Origin: Agromyces sp. Root81
GTDB taxonomy: Bacteria; Actinomycetota; Actinomycetes; Actinomycetales; Microbacteriaceae
Assembly (NCBI RefSeq): GCF_001429165.1
Contig: NZ_LMIR01000002.1
Coordinates: forward strand, 709,883 to 773,882
Length of the DNA: 64,000 bases
Reading direction: 5' to 3'
How positions within the stretch are numbered: position 1 is the stretch's first letter; each line of letters opens with the position of its first letter. Below the pieces are notes generated by a model. It had not been told where the DNA came from. It saw only the letters and a program-made list of their open reading frames with translations, and did no database searches. The translations under genes and the position numbers were made by a program. Positions 39,028-49,085 of this stretch are shown piece by piece.

Positions 39028-39771
39028 TCAGGAGCCGGGCGCGAAGTCGGGCTGGAGCCGGTCGAGCGTGTCCTCGATGGCGGGATCGAGCGCCCCGGCC
39101 GACGACGGCCGGTCGGCCGACGGGCTGAGCACGACGACCGGCCCGGTCGACGACGACCACTCCACCGTGCCGTGCTCGAAGATCCCGCGGAGCACGCCCG
39201 TGTCGGCAACGAGGTCGACGTCGTTCATGGGCAGGCCGAGCGCCGAACGCTCCCACCCGAGCAGCGCCCAGATGTCCCGCACCATTCCGTAGACGATCGC
39301 CGGGCCATGCGCCGGGGTCCAGTAGATGGAGCCGCCTTCGAAGTGCGCGAAGCCGCCGGCCATGCGACCGCCGTGCTCCGACGCGGCGAGGGCCTGCTCG
39401 TCGGTCGTCGGGAAGCCCAGGAACGAGGTCTCGGCGCCGACGCCGTGCCAGTGCTCGGCGATCGGCCCGTGCACCTCGTGCGCACCGGTGCGCTCCGACC
39501 AGTAGACGGCACCGCGCTCGTACTCGCGGCGGTACATCTCCCCGGCCCCGATGCGCGTGTGCGGTGCGACGGCCTTGCCGAGCCACGAGTGCTCGGCGCG
39601 CTTGGCGCTGATGGCCGGCACCGCGACGAGCAACTGGTTGGCCGGGTCGTAGCGCACGGCGGTGCGGAAGTCGCTCCAGCTCAGTGCGCGATCACGCCCG
39701 GTCGATCGCACCTCGCCGCGAACCGGCGCAGCCTGACCGTCGCGCGTGAGTCGCATCTTCCGCTCGGTCAT
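39028..39771 (-). CDS. LGFP-repeat protein
   Basis: A 247-residue protein with at least three LGFP-type repeats: a degenerate one around HSWLGKAVAPHTRIG...YERGAVYWS, then ETSFLGFPTTDEQAL...HFEGGSIYWTPAHG, and RSALGLPMNDVDLV...IFEHGTVEWSSSTG. LGFP repeats usually bind cell-wall or surface glycans in secreted actinobacterial proteins, but no signal peptide is visible (MTERKMRLTRDGQAAPV), so it may be cytosolic or leave by another route. GAAGGA 6 nt before the ATG supports the start. The 214-nt gap to the next gene shows nothing clear. Confidence 0.8.
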   Translation of the reverse strand: MTERKMRLTRDGQAAPVRGEVRSTGRDRALSWSDFRTAVRYDPANQLLVAVPAISAKRAEHSWLGKAVAPHTRIGAGEMYRREYERGAVYWSERTGAHEVHGPIAEHWHGVGAETSFLGFPTTDEQALAASEHGGRMAGGFAHFEGGSIYWTPAHGPAIVYGMVRDIWALLGWERSALGLPMNDVDLVADTGVLRGIFEHGTVEWSSSTGPVVVLSPSADRPSSAGALDPAIEDTLDRLQPDFAPGS

Positions 39772-39985
39772 GGCGTGTCCTTCGCTGCCGGTGCGCCCGC
39801 CGGGCGCCGGAAAAATGGGGGAAGCCGGCCTGCACCTCGTGTTCGGGACTCAGTGCTGACCGGCTCTCCGATCGCCACCCCGCGGTGACAGTTCCCCCTG
39901 CGGTCCACGGAACGGCGATCAGTACCCACCATACGAAGGGCGACGGATGTCGCGAATCAGGGTTATCCCTGAACCTCGCGGGATC

Positions 39986-40612
39986 TCAGGGAGCGGCGAT
40001 CTCCGGATCGGCGGCCGGCGGTTCGGGCTGCGCGGCCCGCGCGAGGAGTTCGATCGTCTGCACGATCGCGGCTCGTCGTGCCGCGCGGCGATCGGCCGGT
40101 GCGTCGTCGGTGCCGACGAGCAGTTCGTCGAGGTGGCCAAGTACCGGCCACGCGTTCACGAGCGTGACGATCGTGAGCAGCAGTTCCGCCGCCTGCCGCC
40201 GATCGAGGCCGGGCAGGAGTCGCTGGAATCCCTCGACCTTCGCCCGGTGGTACTCGGCGCGAGCGGCATCGGCCGCCGCGCTCTCTGCGCCCTCGAGCCC
40301 CTCCCAGAAGACCAGGCGCGGGATCGTCGCCCCGGCGACGTGGTGGTCGAACAGCCGCCCCGCGTAGTCACCGGCGGCGGCCGGGCCCTCGCCGGTCATC
40401 GGCACGGCGTCCATCGTGCTGCGCAGCTGCGTGGAGAGCACAGCGGCGAAGAGCTCGTCCTTCTTGCCGAAGTACTGGTAGATGCGTTCCTTGTTGACGC
40501 CGGCGTTCGACGCGATGCGATCGACGCGGGCACCGGCCAGCCCGTGCTCGCTGAACTCCGCGGTCGCCGCTTCGAGCAGGAGGCGTTTCGTGCGCTCGAC
40601 GTCCCAGGCCAT
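39986..40612 (-). CDS. TetR family regulator
   Basis: A 208-residue TetR protein with HTH segment RLLLEAATAEFSEHGLAGARVDRIASNAGVNKERIYQYFGKKDELF and a C-terminal helical ligand domain. It is divergent from the small membrane protein gene at 40712. TAGGGT lies exactly 6 nt before its ATG (leaderless), and a perfect palindrome lies just upstream of that box, so it very probably represses itself and its neighbour. Confidence 0.9.
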   Translation of the reverse strand: MAWDVERTKRLLLEAATAEFSEHGLAGARVDRIASNAGVNKERIYQYFGKKDELFAAVLSTQLRSTMDAVPMTGEGPAAAGDYAGRLFDHHVAGATIPRLVFWEGLEGAESAAADAARAEYHRAKVEGFQRLLPGLDRRQAAELLLTIVTLVNAWPVLGHLDELLVGTDDAPADRRAARRAAIVQTIELLARAAQPEPPAADPEIAAP

Positions 40613-40628
40613 GTTGCCACCCTAGCAA

Positions 40629-40694
40629 TTTTCCAACTGAACAGTTGTGATTCTCGGAACGGCGTGGTTCAATTGCAACCGTTCAGTTGGAAAA
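40629..40694. promoter_or_regulatory. Twin TetR operators between divergent genes
   Basis: Operator 1, CAACTG-AA-CAGTTG (40634-40647), is a perfect 14-bp palindrome; operator 2, CAACCG-TT-CAGTTG (40676-40689), has one mismatch. They are embedded in a longer inverted repeat with 14-bp exact arms (40629-40642 and 40681-40694). Confidence 0.82.
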
Positions 40695-40711
40695 TATCGG
40701 AGGAGCCACCC

Positions 40712-41008
40712 ATGAGCAGCATCAGCCCCACCGCCCCCGGCGCCGCGACCACCCCCGCCGCCGCCGCTTCCGCACCCTCGGTGCACGTGCGCGCCGTCAT
40801 CACCTGGCTCGCGATCTTCCCGCTCGTCGCCGTCGGCATGATCCTCATCGGACCGGTGTCGGAGTCGTGGCATCCCGTGCTCCGCGCCTTCGTGCTCACG
40901 CTCGTGGTCGTGCCGCTGGCCGTCTACCTCGTCGTGCCGCGCCTGCTCGGCGCATACGGTGCGGTGCGCCGCAGCCGCGCAGCACGACGCGGTCAGGGCG
41001 CGCACTGA
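40712..41008 (+). CDS. Small two-helix membrane protein under TetR control
   Basis: A 98-residue protein with an Ala/Pro/Thr-rich N-terminus and two helices (VITWLAIFPLVAVGMILIG and AFVLTLVVVPLAVYLVVPRLLG) ending in a basic tail (RRSRAARRGQGAH). Function unknown; it resembles DUF2798-like small membrane proteins. GGAGGAG precedes the ATG by 7 nt. Its promoter carries the TetR operators. Confidence 0.8.
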   Translation: MSSISPTAPGAATTPAAAASAPSVHVRAVITWLAIFPLVAVGMILIGPVSESWHPVLRAFVLTLVVVPLAVYLVVPRLLGAYGAVRRSRAARRGQGAH

Positions 41009-41092
41009 CGGGCGTCTCCGCGACACCACAGGCGACACGGACCCGTTCGAGCCGCTAGCGTTCGCTGAGACGCACTCGTTCGAGGAGAATCC

Positions 41093-43324
41093 ATGCGGAT
41101 CGCACCCAGCCCCACGCCAGACGAGTCAGCCGTTCCATCGCCCGAGACGCCGGAGGCCGAGCGCGCCGATCCGGCCACGGGCCGCGTCCCCGAGCCGGCC
41201 GGAAACGGTACGGAATCCGGAACCCGCACGGGCACCGGCACGAACACCGGCACCGACAGTGGCAGCGGCACCGGCGATGCCAGAACCTTCGACCGCGCGC
41301 TCGTCGTGGTGCACGGCATGGGCGACGCGTACCGAAGCCAGATCCTGCTCGAGTGGGCCGAACCGCTGCTGGCCCGCATGGACTGGCTCGCCAGGGACAA
41401 GGTCATCGGCGCCGACGACCGTCATGGCGTCTCGATCGAGGACTCCGACCTGTCGGGCGAGGTGCCGATGGTCACGGCCACCGTGCGCTACCCGGGCCCG
41501 CGGGCGCAGGCGAGCGGCGAGGCATCCGATGCAGCCGACGACGTCGTGCTGAAGATCGCGATCCTCGAGGCGCGCTGGTCGGAATCGTTCCTGCCGATGA
41601 GCCGCGGCCAGGTGTTCCAGTGGGCGGTCGTCTTCATGTGGCGCACCATCTGGCGGGTGCTCGACCTGTTCCTCGGAACCATGGTGCTCGTGCCCTGGTA
41701 CACGCTCCTGCGGCACTGGACGAAGCCGGCGGGTGAGCCCAGGGAGCTGCCGAAGCTCGTCGACCTCGCCATAGACGTCGTACGCCTCGTCGTCTGCACG
41801 ATCGCGTTCGCGGTCACCTGGGTCTTCCTCGTACTGCTGGCCGCCGTGCTGACGCCGATCCTGCCGCTCATCAGTCCGCTGCTGCTCATCCCGTGGTTCA
41901 AGAACGTCGCGCAGGGCGTCATCGACGGCATCATCGAGTCGATCGGCGACGTCGCCGTGTGGAAGGAGAAGCCGCTGCGCGCCTCGGCCATGCGCCTCGT
42001 GGTGCGCACGGCGCTCGAACGCGCGAAGGAGCTCGTCGGCGACGGCGACGTGCACCTCTTCGCGCACTCGCAGGGCGCCGCGGTCGCGACGTACGCCCTC
42101 TTCGAGGAACTCGTGCCGAGCACCTACAACGTGAGCCGGCTCACCACGGTCGGCGCGGCGGTGGTGCTGCTCGGGCGCGACCGCTGGCAGGGTCGCTCCG
42201 ACGAGTACCGGCCCGTCGACACGTGGCTCGAACGCAACAAGGCGGCCGGAGCGGGCCGCGAGGTGGCGTGGGTGAACCACTGGGCCATCTGGGACCCGTT
42301 CTCGGCGGGCCCGATCGCCGACACGGCGCCGGGTCGGCGCGAGCGCTGGCGCAACGCGTACTTCCCGGGGGGTTCGACCACGAAAGGCCCCGAGGAGCAT
42401 GCTGTGCACAACACGAGCCAGCCCTTCCTCGACCACTCGGTCTACTTCGAGAACACCATCCAGGTGGTCGAGCCCACCGCACGCCACCTGCTCGGCCCCG
42501 GCTTCCCCGACGCGCCGGCCGCCGTCGCCTACGTCGAGAACCGCCTCTCGGTGATCGACAAGAAATCGCTCGGCATCAACATGCTCGCCGCCGTCGTGAT
42601 CGCCGCGATCCTGCCCGGGCTGCCGGGCGTCTACGCCGCCTTCGCGACGCTCGCGAGCTGGGTCGCAGGTGCCATCGGCTTCATGATCGGCGTCTTCCCC
42701 GGCGGCCAGGATGTCGCGGAGGCCGTGCCCGCCGCCATCGCCTCGGCGTCGTTCGTGACCGACCCGAACGGGCTGAACCCGTGGAGCTGGCTCCTCGCCT
42801 CGGTCTTCACCCTCGCGGTGCTGATCTGGCTGAACCAGCGTCTCGCGACGGTCACCCGCCGTTCGCGCGAGTGGGACCGTTGCCCGATCGAGCCGCGGCA
42901 CTGGCTCGTGCTCAGTTCGATCCCCCGCGCGTTCTACGTCGCCGGCGCCTTCGTCTGCGTGTGGTTCGCGATCTTCGCGTGGGCACGCCCATCGGTCGGG
43001 TGGCTGATCGTCGACGCCGTGCTCCTCGCCATCGTCGCGATCTTCGTCTTCGTCGAGCCGCTGTACGCCCCGGTGCCGGTCGTCGTGGCGGCGCGGGTCG
43101 GAGACGCCGAGGCCGGCGCACCCACGATCGTGGCCGGATCCACGCCGATGAAGCTCCGCGACGCGGTGCGGACCGAGGAGTTCCGCAACGACCTGGCGGC
43201 GCGGCGCAGGCTGCTCCGCCCCGAGGGCCGGCGTGCGAGGCTCTGGGCGAAGTGGTTCCACGGCTGGCCCGAATCCGCCACCGCAACCGCAACTGCGCCT
43301 GGGACGGCCACCGCGAACGAGTGA
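41093..43324 (+). CDS. Large membrane protein with embedded lipase-like alpha/beta hydrolase
   Basis: The 743-residue protein begins with a low-complexity, Thr/Gly/Ser-rich segment (about 40-62). A hydrolase-like core starts at ALVVVHGMGDAYRSQILLEW (69-88, oxyanion-type HGMG). A hydrophobic hairpin (about 228-268) interrupts it, then the nucleophile-elbow candidate FAHSQGAAVATYALFEEL (Ser326) follows. A further membrane block covers about 495-560 and 580-690 (LGINMLAAVVIAAILPGLPGVYAAF, WLLASVFTLAVLIWL, FYVAGAFVCVWFAIFAW, LIVDAVLLAIVAIFVFVEPLY). It may be a membrane lipid hydrolase; activity is unproven. GAGGAG precedes the ATG. A TAGCGT at 41056 may be its -10. Confidence 0.75.
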   Translation: MRIAPSPTPDESAVPSPETPEAERADPATGRVPEPAGNGTESGTRTGTGTNTGTDSGSGTGDARTFDRALVVVHGMGDAYRSQILLEWAEPLLARMDWLARDKVIGADDRHGVSIEDSDLSGEVPMVTATVRYPGPRAQASGEASDAADDVVLKIAILEARWSESFLPMSRGQVFQWAVVFMWRTIWRVLDLFLGTMVLVPWYTLLRHWTKPAGEPRELPKLVDLAIDVVRLVVCTIAFAVTWVFLVLLAAVLTPILPLISPLLLIPWFKNVAQGVIDGIIESIGDVAVWKEKPLRASAMRLVVRTALERAKELVGDGDVHLFAHSQGAAVATYALFEELVPSTYNVSRLTTVGAAVVLLGRDRWQGRSDEYRPVDTWLERNKAAGAGREVAWVNHWAIWDPFSAGPIADTAPGRRERWRNAYFPGGSTTKGPEEHAVHNTSQPFLDHSVYFENTIQVVEPTARHLLGPGFPDAPAAVAYVENRLSVIDKKSLGINMLAAVVIAAILPGLPGVYAAFATLASWVAGAIGFMIGVFPGGQDVAEAVPAAIASASFVTDPNGLNPWSWLLASVFTLAVLIWLNQRLATVTRRSREWDRCPIEPRHWLVLSSIPRAFYVAGAFVCVWFAIFAWARPSVGWLIVDAVLLAIVAIFVFVEPLYAPVPVVVAARVGDAEAGAPTIVAGSTPMKLRDAVRTEEFRNDLAARRRLLRPEGRRARLWAKWFHGWPESATATATAPGTATANE

Positions 43325-43339
43325 GCAAACGCCGCCCGC

Positions 43340-44260
43340 TCAACCCAGCAGGATCGCCACGGCGATGAGCACCGGCACCGAGCCGATCGTCGTCATGAAC
43401 ACCGTGTCGCGGGCCACGACCTCCGCCGTCTCGTAGCGCTGGGCGTACACGAAGACGTTCTGCGCCGTCGGCAGCGCCGCGAGCACCGTCACCGCGTAGA
43501 GTTCGATGCCGTCGAGCCCGAAGACGAAGGTCCCGATCGCCCACGCGGTGAGGGGCATCGCGACGAGTTTCAGCAGCGTCGCGAGCACCACCTCGCGGCG
43601 GCCGGCGCCCGGTGCGAACAGACGCTGTCCATGCAGCGACAGCCCGTACGCGATGAGCATGAGCGGCACCGCTGCATGACCGATGAGCTCGATCGGCTCC
43701 ATCACGATCGGCGGCAGCTCGAGGCCCGACACCGCGACGAGCACGCCGGCGAGGGAGCCCAGGATGATCGGGTTCGTGAAGGTCGTCCGCGCGATCGCCG
43801 CCACCGAGGTGTTGCCGTGCACGCGGGCGCCGAGGATCGCGAGCGCCACCGGCGCGAACAGCAGGAGCTGCAGCAGCACGACGGGCGCCGAGTACGCCGC
43901 GTCGCCGAGCATGTAGACGGCGATCGGGATGCCGAAGTTGTTGCCGTTGACGTAGCCCGAGGCGAGCGAGCCGATGACCGTGTGCTCGAGGCTGCGCCGC
44001 CACAGGAGCATCGCCACGAGGCCGAACATGAGCATCATCGCGACGGCCGCGATCGCGGAGACCGGGAGCAGCACCGAGAAGAGGGCGCCCACATCGGCCG
44101 TCGAGAGCACGGAGAAGAGCAGGAACGGCGCGAGCACACTGAAGTTCAGCCGCGCGAGCATGGGCCGGGCTTCGGGCCCGAGCACCCCGGTGCGCCCGGC
44201 GATCCAGCCGACGAACACGGCGAGCGCGATCACGGCGAACCCCGTGAAGATCTGGATCAC
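43340..44260 (-). CDS. AEC (auxin efflux carrier) family transporter
   Basis: A 306-residue membrane protein with ten helices: [44 protein letters not shown], the [18 protein letters not shown] motif (NxxN of AEC permeases), [28 protein letters not shown] and a C-terminal [21 protein letters not shown] proteins in bacteria carry dicarboxylates such as malate or other organic anions. The GTG at 44260 is the only good start. It is divergent from the phosphoketolase gene. Confidence 0.88.
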   Translation of the reverse strand: MIQIFTGFAVIALAVFVGWIAGRTGVLGPEARPMLARLNFSVLAPFLLFSVLSTADVGALFSVLLPVSAIAAVAMMLMFGLVAMLLWRRSLEHTVIGSLASGYVNGNNFGIPIAVYMLGDAAYSAPVVLLQLLLFAPVALAILGARVHGNTSVAAIARTTFTNPIILGSLAGVLVAVSGLELPPIVMEPIELIGHAAVPLMLIAYGLSLHGQRLFAPGAGRREVVLATLLKLVAMPLTAWAIGTFVFGLDGIELYAVTVLAALPTAQNVFVYAQRYETAEVVARDTVFMTTIGSVPVLIAVAILLG

Positions 44261-44389
44261 TCGCCGGCCGTCCGGTCGTCGGGGTGCATCGCGGGCCTCA
44301 TCATCCCCGACGTTAGTCGCTGCCGCTCCTTCCCGATCGTCGGGCTTCGACCTAGGCTCGAATCGAACGCCGAGTCGACGGGGGAAGAC

Positions 44390-46816
44390 ATGGCCGAGGC
44401 ACGCAGACCGCAGGTCCCGCTCGAGATCGTCGACGCCTGGTGGCGCGCCGCGAACTACCTGAGCGTCGGCCAGATCTACCTGATGGCGAACCCGTTGCTG
44501 GCCAGGCCGCTCGAACCGGCCGACATCAAGCCGCGCCTGCTCGGACACTGGGGCACCTCGCCGGGGCTGAACCTCGTCTACGCGCACCTGAATCGGGCCA
44601 TCGTCGAACGCGGCACCCCGACGCTCTACGTCTGCGGCCCGGGTCACGGCGGCCCGGCCATGGTCGCCAACGCCTGGCTCGACGGCACTTACTCCGAGCT
44701 CTTCCCCGCGATCAGCGCCGATGCAGAGGGCATGCGGCGGCTTTTCCGGCAGTTCTCGTTCCCGGGCGGCATCCCGTCGCATGCGGCGCCCGAGACGCCC
44801 GGCTCGATCAACGAGGGCGGCGAGCTCGGCTACTCGCTCATGCACGCCTTCGGCGCGGCGCTCGACAACCCCGGCCTCGTGGTCGCGTGCGTCGTGGGCG
44901 ACGGTGAGGCCGAGACCGGCCCGCTCGCCGCGAGCTGGCGCGGGCACTCCTTCCTGAACCCGGCGACGGATGGCGCGGTGCTGCCGATCCTGCACCTCAA
45001 CGGCTACAAGATCGCCAATCCGACGCTGCTCGCGCGCATCCCGGAGGCCGAGCTCGTCGACTTCTTCCGCGGCAACGGCTACGAACCGCTGCTCGTGACC
45101 GGCGGGTTCGACGGCGAGGACCCGATGGCCGTGCACGGCCGAATGGCCGACGCCGTCGACGTCGCCTACGAGCGCATCGCCGCGATCCGGGCGGATGCCG
45201 CGGCCGGCGCGTTCGCCGAGACGGCACCGCGCTGGCCGGCCATCGTGCTGCGGACGCCGAAGGGGTGGACCGGCCCCCGCATGGTCGACGGCGTGCAGGT
45301 GGAGGGCACGTTCCGCGCGCACCAGGTGCCGCTCGCCGCCGTGCGCGAGAACCCCGAGCACCTCGCGATGCTCGAGGCATGGCTCCGGTCGTACCGGCCC
45401 GAGGAGCTCTTCGACCGGGACGGCCGGCCGGTCGCCGGCCTCGACGCACTGCGGCCGCACGGCGACCTGCGGATGAGCGCGACCCCGATCGCGAACGGCG
45501 GCATCGTGCGGTCCCTCGACCTGCCACCGATCGACGCCTTCGCACTCGACGTCGATCCCGGCGACCGAGGCGACTCGGCGGAGTCGACGAGAGTCCTCGG
45601 CGAATGGTTCGCGGAGCTCATGCGCCGCAATCCCGACGATGTGCGGCTCTTCGGCCCCGACGAGGTGCTCTCCAACCGGCTGGGCGCCGTGTTCGACGTG
45701 ACCGCGCGCGTCTGGGCGGAGGCGTTGGATCCGCTCGACGAGCACCTGGCCCGTGAGGGCCGCGTGATCGAGGCCCTCAGCGAGCACCTCATGCAGGGCA
45801 TGCTCGAGGGGTATCTGCTGACCGGACGGCATGGGCTCATCACGAGCTACGAGGCGTTCATCCACATCGTCGACTCGATGGTCAACCAGCACGCGAAGTG
45901 GCTCGAGTCGGCGAGCCGGGTGCCATGGCGCGGCGACCTCGCGTCACTCAACTTCCTGCTCTCCTCGCACGTGTGGCGTCAGGACCACAACGGCTTCTCG
46001 CACCAGGATCCTGGGTTCCTCAACATCGTGGTGAACAAGCAGGCCGACGTGGCACGCGTCTACCTTCCACCCGACGCGAACACGCTGCTCGCCGTGATGC
46101 GGCACGCCTTCGACACGCAGAACCGGGTGAACGTGATCGTGGCCGGCAAGCAGCCGGCACCGCAGTGGATGACCCTTGCGGAGGCAGAGGCGCACGTCGA
46201 GCAGGGCATCGGCATCTGGGCGGAGGCGGGCAACGAGCCGGGCTACGACGCGGCCGACCCCGCGGCATCCGTGCCCGACGTCGTCATGGCCTGCGCGGGC
46301 GACGTGCCGACGATGGAGACCGTGGCGGCGGCGCAACTGCTGCGCGAGCGACTGCCCGACCTCCGGGTGCGCGTCGTGAACGTGGTCGACCTCATGCGTC
46401 TGCAGGACCCGTCGCACCACCCGCACGGGCTCCCCGACCGGGCATTCGACGCGATGTTCACGACCGACGCTCCGGTGATCTTCGCGTTCCACGGCTACCC
46501 GTCGGTCATCCACCAGCTCGCCTACCGGCGCGCCAACCACCGGAACCTGCACGTGCGGGGCTTCATCGAGAAGGGCACGACGACGACGCCGTTCGACATG
46601 CTGCACCTGAACGAACTCGACCGGTACCGGCTCGCGCTCGACGTGCTGCACCGGGTGCCAGGGCTCGAAGGCCGCACCGGCACCGCGGAGATCGCCGACG
46701 AGTGGCACGCCGCACGCGCCGCGGCACGGAAGTACGCGTACGAGCGCGGCGAGGATCCGAAGTGGATCACGGGCTGGAGCTTCGCGCCCGACCGCCCGGG
46801 CGGCGACGACCGCTGA
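44390..46816 (+). CDS. xfp: Phosphoketolase (xylulose 5-phosphate / fructose 6-phosphate)
   Basis: An 808-residue thiamine-diphosphate enzyme that cleaves xylulose 5-P or fructose 6-P with phosphate to acetyl phosphate. It has the phosphoketolase N-terminal signature [45 protein letters not shown], the TPP motif GDGEAETG (170-177), the [20 protein letters not shown] region, HQDPGF and a C-terminal domain ending [10 protein letters not shown]. No acetate kinase or phosphotransacetylase gene is nearby. GGGGAAG precedes the ATG; a TAGGCT at 44353 may be the -10. Confidence 0.95.
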   Translation: MAEARRPQVPLEIVDAWWRAANYLSVGQIYLMANPLLARPLEPADIKPRLLGHWGTSPGLNLVYAHLNRAIVERGTPTLYVCGPGHGGPAMVANAWLDGTYSELFPAISADAEGMRRLFRQFSFPGGIPSHAAPETPGSINEGGELGYSLMHAFGAALDNPGLVVACVVGDGEAETGPLAASWRGHSFLNPATDGAVLPILHLNGYKIANPTLLARIPEAELVDFFRGNGYEPLLVTGGFDGEDPMAVHGRMADAVDVAYERIAAIRADAAAGAFAETAPRWPAIVLRTPKGWTGPRMVDGVQVEGTFRAHQVPLAAVRENPEHLAMLEAWLRSYRPEELFDRDGRPVAGLDALRPHGDLRMSATPIANGGIVRSLDLPPIDAFALDVDPGDRGDSAESTRVLGEWFAELMRRNPDDVRLFGPDEVLSNRLGAVFDVTARVWAEALDPLDEHLAREGRVIEALSEHLMQGMLEGYLLTGRHGLITSYEAFIHIVDSMVNQHAKWLESASRVPWRGDLASLNFLLSSHVWRQDHNGFSHQDPGFLNIVVNKQADVARVYLPPDANTLLAVMRHAFDTQNRVNVIVAGKQPAPQWMTLAEAEAHVEQGIGIWAEAGNEPGYDAADPAASVPDVVMACAGDVPTMETVAAAQLLRERLPDLRVRVVNVVDLMRLQDPSHHPHGLPDRAFDAMFTTDAPVIFAFHGYPSVIHQLAYRRANHRNLHVRGFIEKGTTTTPFDMLHLNELDRYRLALDVLHRVPGLEGRTGTAEIADEWHAARAAARKYAYERGEDPKWITGWSFAPDRPGGDDR

Positions 46817-46820
46817 GACG

Positions 46821-46854
46821 ACGACGGGCGCCCGGTCCCCCGAGCGCCCGTCGT
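46821..46854. terminator. Bidirectional terminator
   Basis: A perfect 11-bp stem (ACGACGGGCGC/GCGCCCGTCGT) with a 12-nt loop, lying between the convergent phosphoketolase and Ala-rich protein genes. Confidence 0.75.
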
Positions 46855-46867
46855 TCCACCCGTTCGA

Positions 46868-47656
46868 TCAGGCGTTGCAGCCCCACGCGTACGCGCCGTT
46901 GTAGTACACCGGGATCATCTCCTTGCCGTTGCACGGGCCGCAGTCGTCGGGTCGCGGTGCCGCCGGCAGTCCGGGGTAGAACTCCGAGGTGTACGGGTTC
47001 GCGCCGGCCGCCGGTTCCGCAGCGGTCGCCTCGCCCGAAGCGGATGCCGCGGCATCCGAGCCGCTCGCGTCGCCCGACCATGCGGCCTCGTCGGAGACCT
47101 GCTCGGCCGCCACCCGTGCGGCGTCCGCAGCAGCGGCCTCGGCGGCGAGCTGCGCGGCGACCGCCTCGCGATGCGCCGCGAGCGCCGCAGCGACCGCGCC
47201 GTGCTCGGCACGGAGTGCGGTGGCCGCCGTGGCGACGGACGCCGCAGAGGCTCCGGTGCCGACCTCGGCGATCACGGCGTTGCGCAGCGACAGCAGCGAC
47301 GCGACGCCCGCGGTGCCGAGCTCGGCACCGGCCTCCGCAGCGAGGCCCTGTGCGCCGTGCACCGCCTCGGTCGCGGACTGCGCGGCCGCGGCATCCCGAA
47401 GCCCCGCGACGTCGACGCCCGCGGCGCCGACGCCCACCTGACCGCCGACCTCCTCGACCGCGAGCGCCTTCGCCCGTGAGTGATCGGCCGTGGCCTGGGC
47501 GCTCTGCGCCTGCCCCGCGACGATGAGCGTGACCACGATCAGACCGGCGGAGGCCAGCCCGAGGATCCGGTTCGCTCGAACCCGGCCCGTGCTTCCCTCG
47601 AGGCGGAGGGCGCCAGCCCCACCGTGCTCGAACGCTGTGACTCGTTGAGTGATCAT
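46868..47656 (-). CDS. Exported Ala-rich helical protein
   Basis: A 262-residue protein with a basic N-terminus, one hydrophobic signal/anchor helix (ILGLASAGLIVVTLIVAGQAQSAQA) and a long Ala/Glu/Val-rich segment predicted to be coiled coil (about 60-200). The C-terminus is distinct: YPGLPAAPRPDDCGPCNGKEMIPVYYNGAYAWGCNA, with three cysteines and aromatic residues. It resembles no enzyme I know and may be a cell-wall-facing structural or sensor protein. AAGGAAGGA precedes the ATG. The 250-nt upstream gap could hold a leader of about 160 nt from a TACGCT box at 47831-47826. Confidence 0.75.
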   Translation of the reverse strand: MITQRVTAFEHGGAGALRLEGSTGRVRANRILGLASAGLIVVTLIVAGQAQSAQATADHSRAKALAVEEVGGQVGVGAAGVDVAGLRDAAAAQSATEAVHGAQGLAAEAGAELGTAGVASLLSLRNAVIAEVGTGASAASVATAATALRAEHGAVAAALAAHREAVAAQLAAEAAAADAARVAAEQVSDEAAWSGDASGSDAAASASGEATAAEPAAGANPYTSEFYPGLPAAPRPDDCGPCNGKEMIPVYYNGAYAWGCNA

Positions 47657-47906
47657 TCGATTCCTTCCTTCGTACGGATCGCGTGTTCGGATCTGCCCGT
47701 CAGGTCGACGGGTCGAAGGAGGGTGGTGACGATTGCGGGCTCGTTCGCACGGCACGGCGAAGGCTCGCCCCGCGATGCATCCGGAATCGTCACTGTCAGC
47801 CCCCCGCTAACACCACACCTGTGCAGCGTATCGGCGTTGCACCCCATTCGGGGGGAGTTTCTGCGCTTCGATGCGGGGTGTCGGTGCGCGAGCGGGCCGA
47901 GGGCGA

Positions 47907-48896
47907 CTACCAGCGCTCGTGCACGGTGGCTCTGATCTCACGGTCGTAGAGGTCGCGCACCGCCGCGTCGAACGACTCCGGCAGGCGCAGCGAGCCGGCT
48001 TCGGCATTCGCCCGTGCCTGCTGCGGCGAGCGCGCCCCCGGGATCACCGAGCTCACTCCCGGCTGCGAGGCGATCCAGGCGAGGGCGACCTGGGCGGGCG
48101 AGGCGGCCGGCGCCGCCTCGCGGGCGAGCGCGGAGAACTCGGATGCCGCGCGCACGCCCGTCTCGTAGTCGACGCCCGAGAACGTCTCGCCGACGTCGAA
48201 CGCCTCGCCGTGCCGGTTGAAGCTGCGGTGGTCGTTCGCGGCGAAGATCGTCTCGCTCGTGTAGCGCCCCGAGAGCAGTCCGCTCGCGAGGGGCACCCGG
48301 GCGATGATGCCGACCCCGGCCGCGACGGCGGCAGGCAGTACCTCGTCGAGCGGCTTCAGCCGGAACGCGTTCAGGATGATCTGCACGGTCGCGACGTGCG
48401 GCCGCGCGATCGCCGTGAGCGCCTCGTCGACCCGCTCGACGCTCACGCCGTACGCCGCGATCGAGCCGTCGTGGACGAGCGCGTCGAGTGCGTCGAAGAC
48501 CCGCTCGTCGCCGTACACGGACGTGGGCGGGCAGTGCAGCTGCACGAGATCGAGCCGCTCGACACCGAGGTTCGCGCGCGAACGGTCGACCCACGCCCGG
48601 AAGTGCTCGGCCGAGTAGTTGGCGTGCTCCTGCGGCATCCGACGGCCCATCTTCGTGGCGACGGTGACGCCCGAACCGGGATTCGCGCGGAGCCACGCGC
48701 CGATGAGCGTCTCGCTCCGCCCGTCGCCGTAGACGTCGGCCGTGTCGAAGAAGGTGACCCCGGCTTCCCGCGCGGCGTCGAGCACGGCGAACGCGTCGCC
48801 CGCTGCGACCTCGCCCCAGTCGGCGCCGAGCTGCCAGGTGCCGAGGCCGATGACCGAGACAGTGCGAGCGGTGCGGCCGAGGGTGCGAGTCTGCAT
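47907..48896 (-). CDS. Aldo/keto reductase
   Basis: A 329-residue AKR with the family order: VIGLGTWQLGADWG, FFDTADVYGDGRSETLIG (catalytic Asp and Tyr), ATKMGRR (Lys), LVQLHCPP (His), YGVSVERVDEA, and a C-terminal NADP-binding SSVIPGARSPQQARANAEA. It should reduce carbonyl compounds with NADPH. The ATG at 48896 has TGGAG nearby. It is unrelated in neighbourhood to the damaged AKR gene at 54577. Confidence 0.88.
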   Translation of the reverse strand: MQTRTLGRTARTVSVIGLGTWQLGADWGEVAAGDAFAVLDAAREAGVTFFDTADVYGDGRSETLIGAWLRANPGSGVTVATKMGRRMPQEHANYSAEHFRAWVDRSRANLGVERLDLVQLHCPPTSVYGDERVFDALDALVHDGSIAAYGVSVERVDEALTAIARPHVATVQIILNAFRLKPLDEVLPAAVAAGVGIIARVPLASGLLSGRYTSETIFAANDHRSFNRHGEAFDVGETFSGVDYETGVRAASEFSALAREAAPAASPAQVALAWIASQPGVSSVIPGARSPQQARANAEAGSLRLPESFDAAVRDLYDREIRATVHERW

Positions 48897-49021
48897 GATG
48901 CTCCAGTCGTCGGGTACCGCGTGGAGGCCGGGCCCGCGGGGCGCGGTCGTCGGCACGAGCCTACGCCGAGGGCGCGAGCCGCGGGCCCTGATCGCGCGAT
49001 GCGCATCAGGCGTGCGGATGC

Positions 49022-49056
49022 CGCGGGGCGAGCCACTCGATGAGGGCCGCCCCGCG
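49022..49056 (-). terminator. Candidate terminator of the ArsR operon
   Basis: A 9-bp perfect stem (CGCGGGGCG/CGCCCCGCG) with a 17-nt loop, 30 nt beyond the VOC gene stop. Confidence 0.45.
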
Positions 49057-49085
49057 CCATCCGCTCGATCGATACCGTCGCCCGC

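Noticed and set aside
47657..47831. Cyclic-di-AMP (ydaO) riboswitch
   Set aside because: The region is G-rich and upstream of an exported protein, as such switches often are, but I could not line up the conserved core.
49022..49056. tRNA or other structured RNA gene
   Set aside because: Only a simple GC hairpin; no cloverleaf or acceptor end is present. No tRNA was found anywhere in the window.
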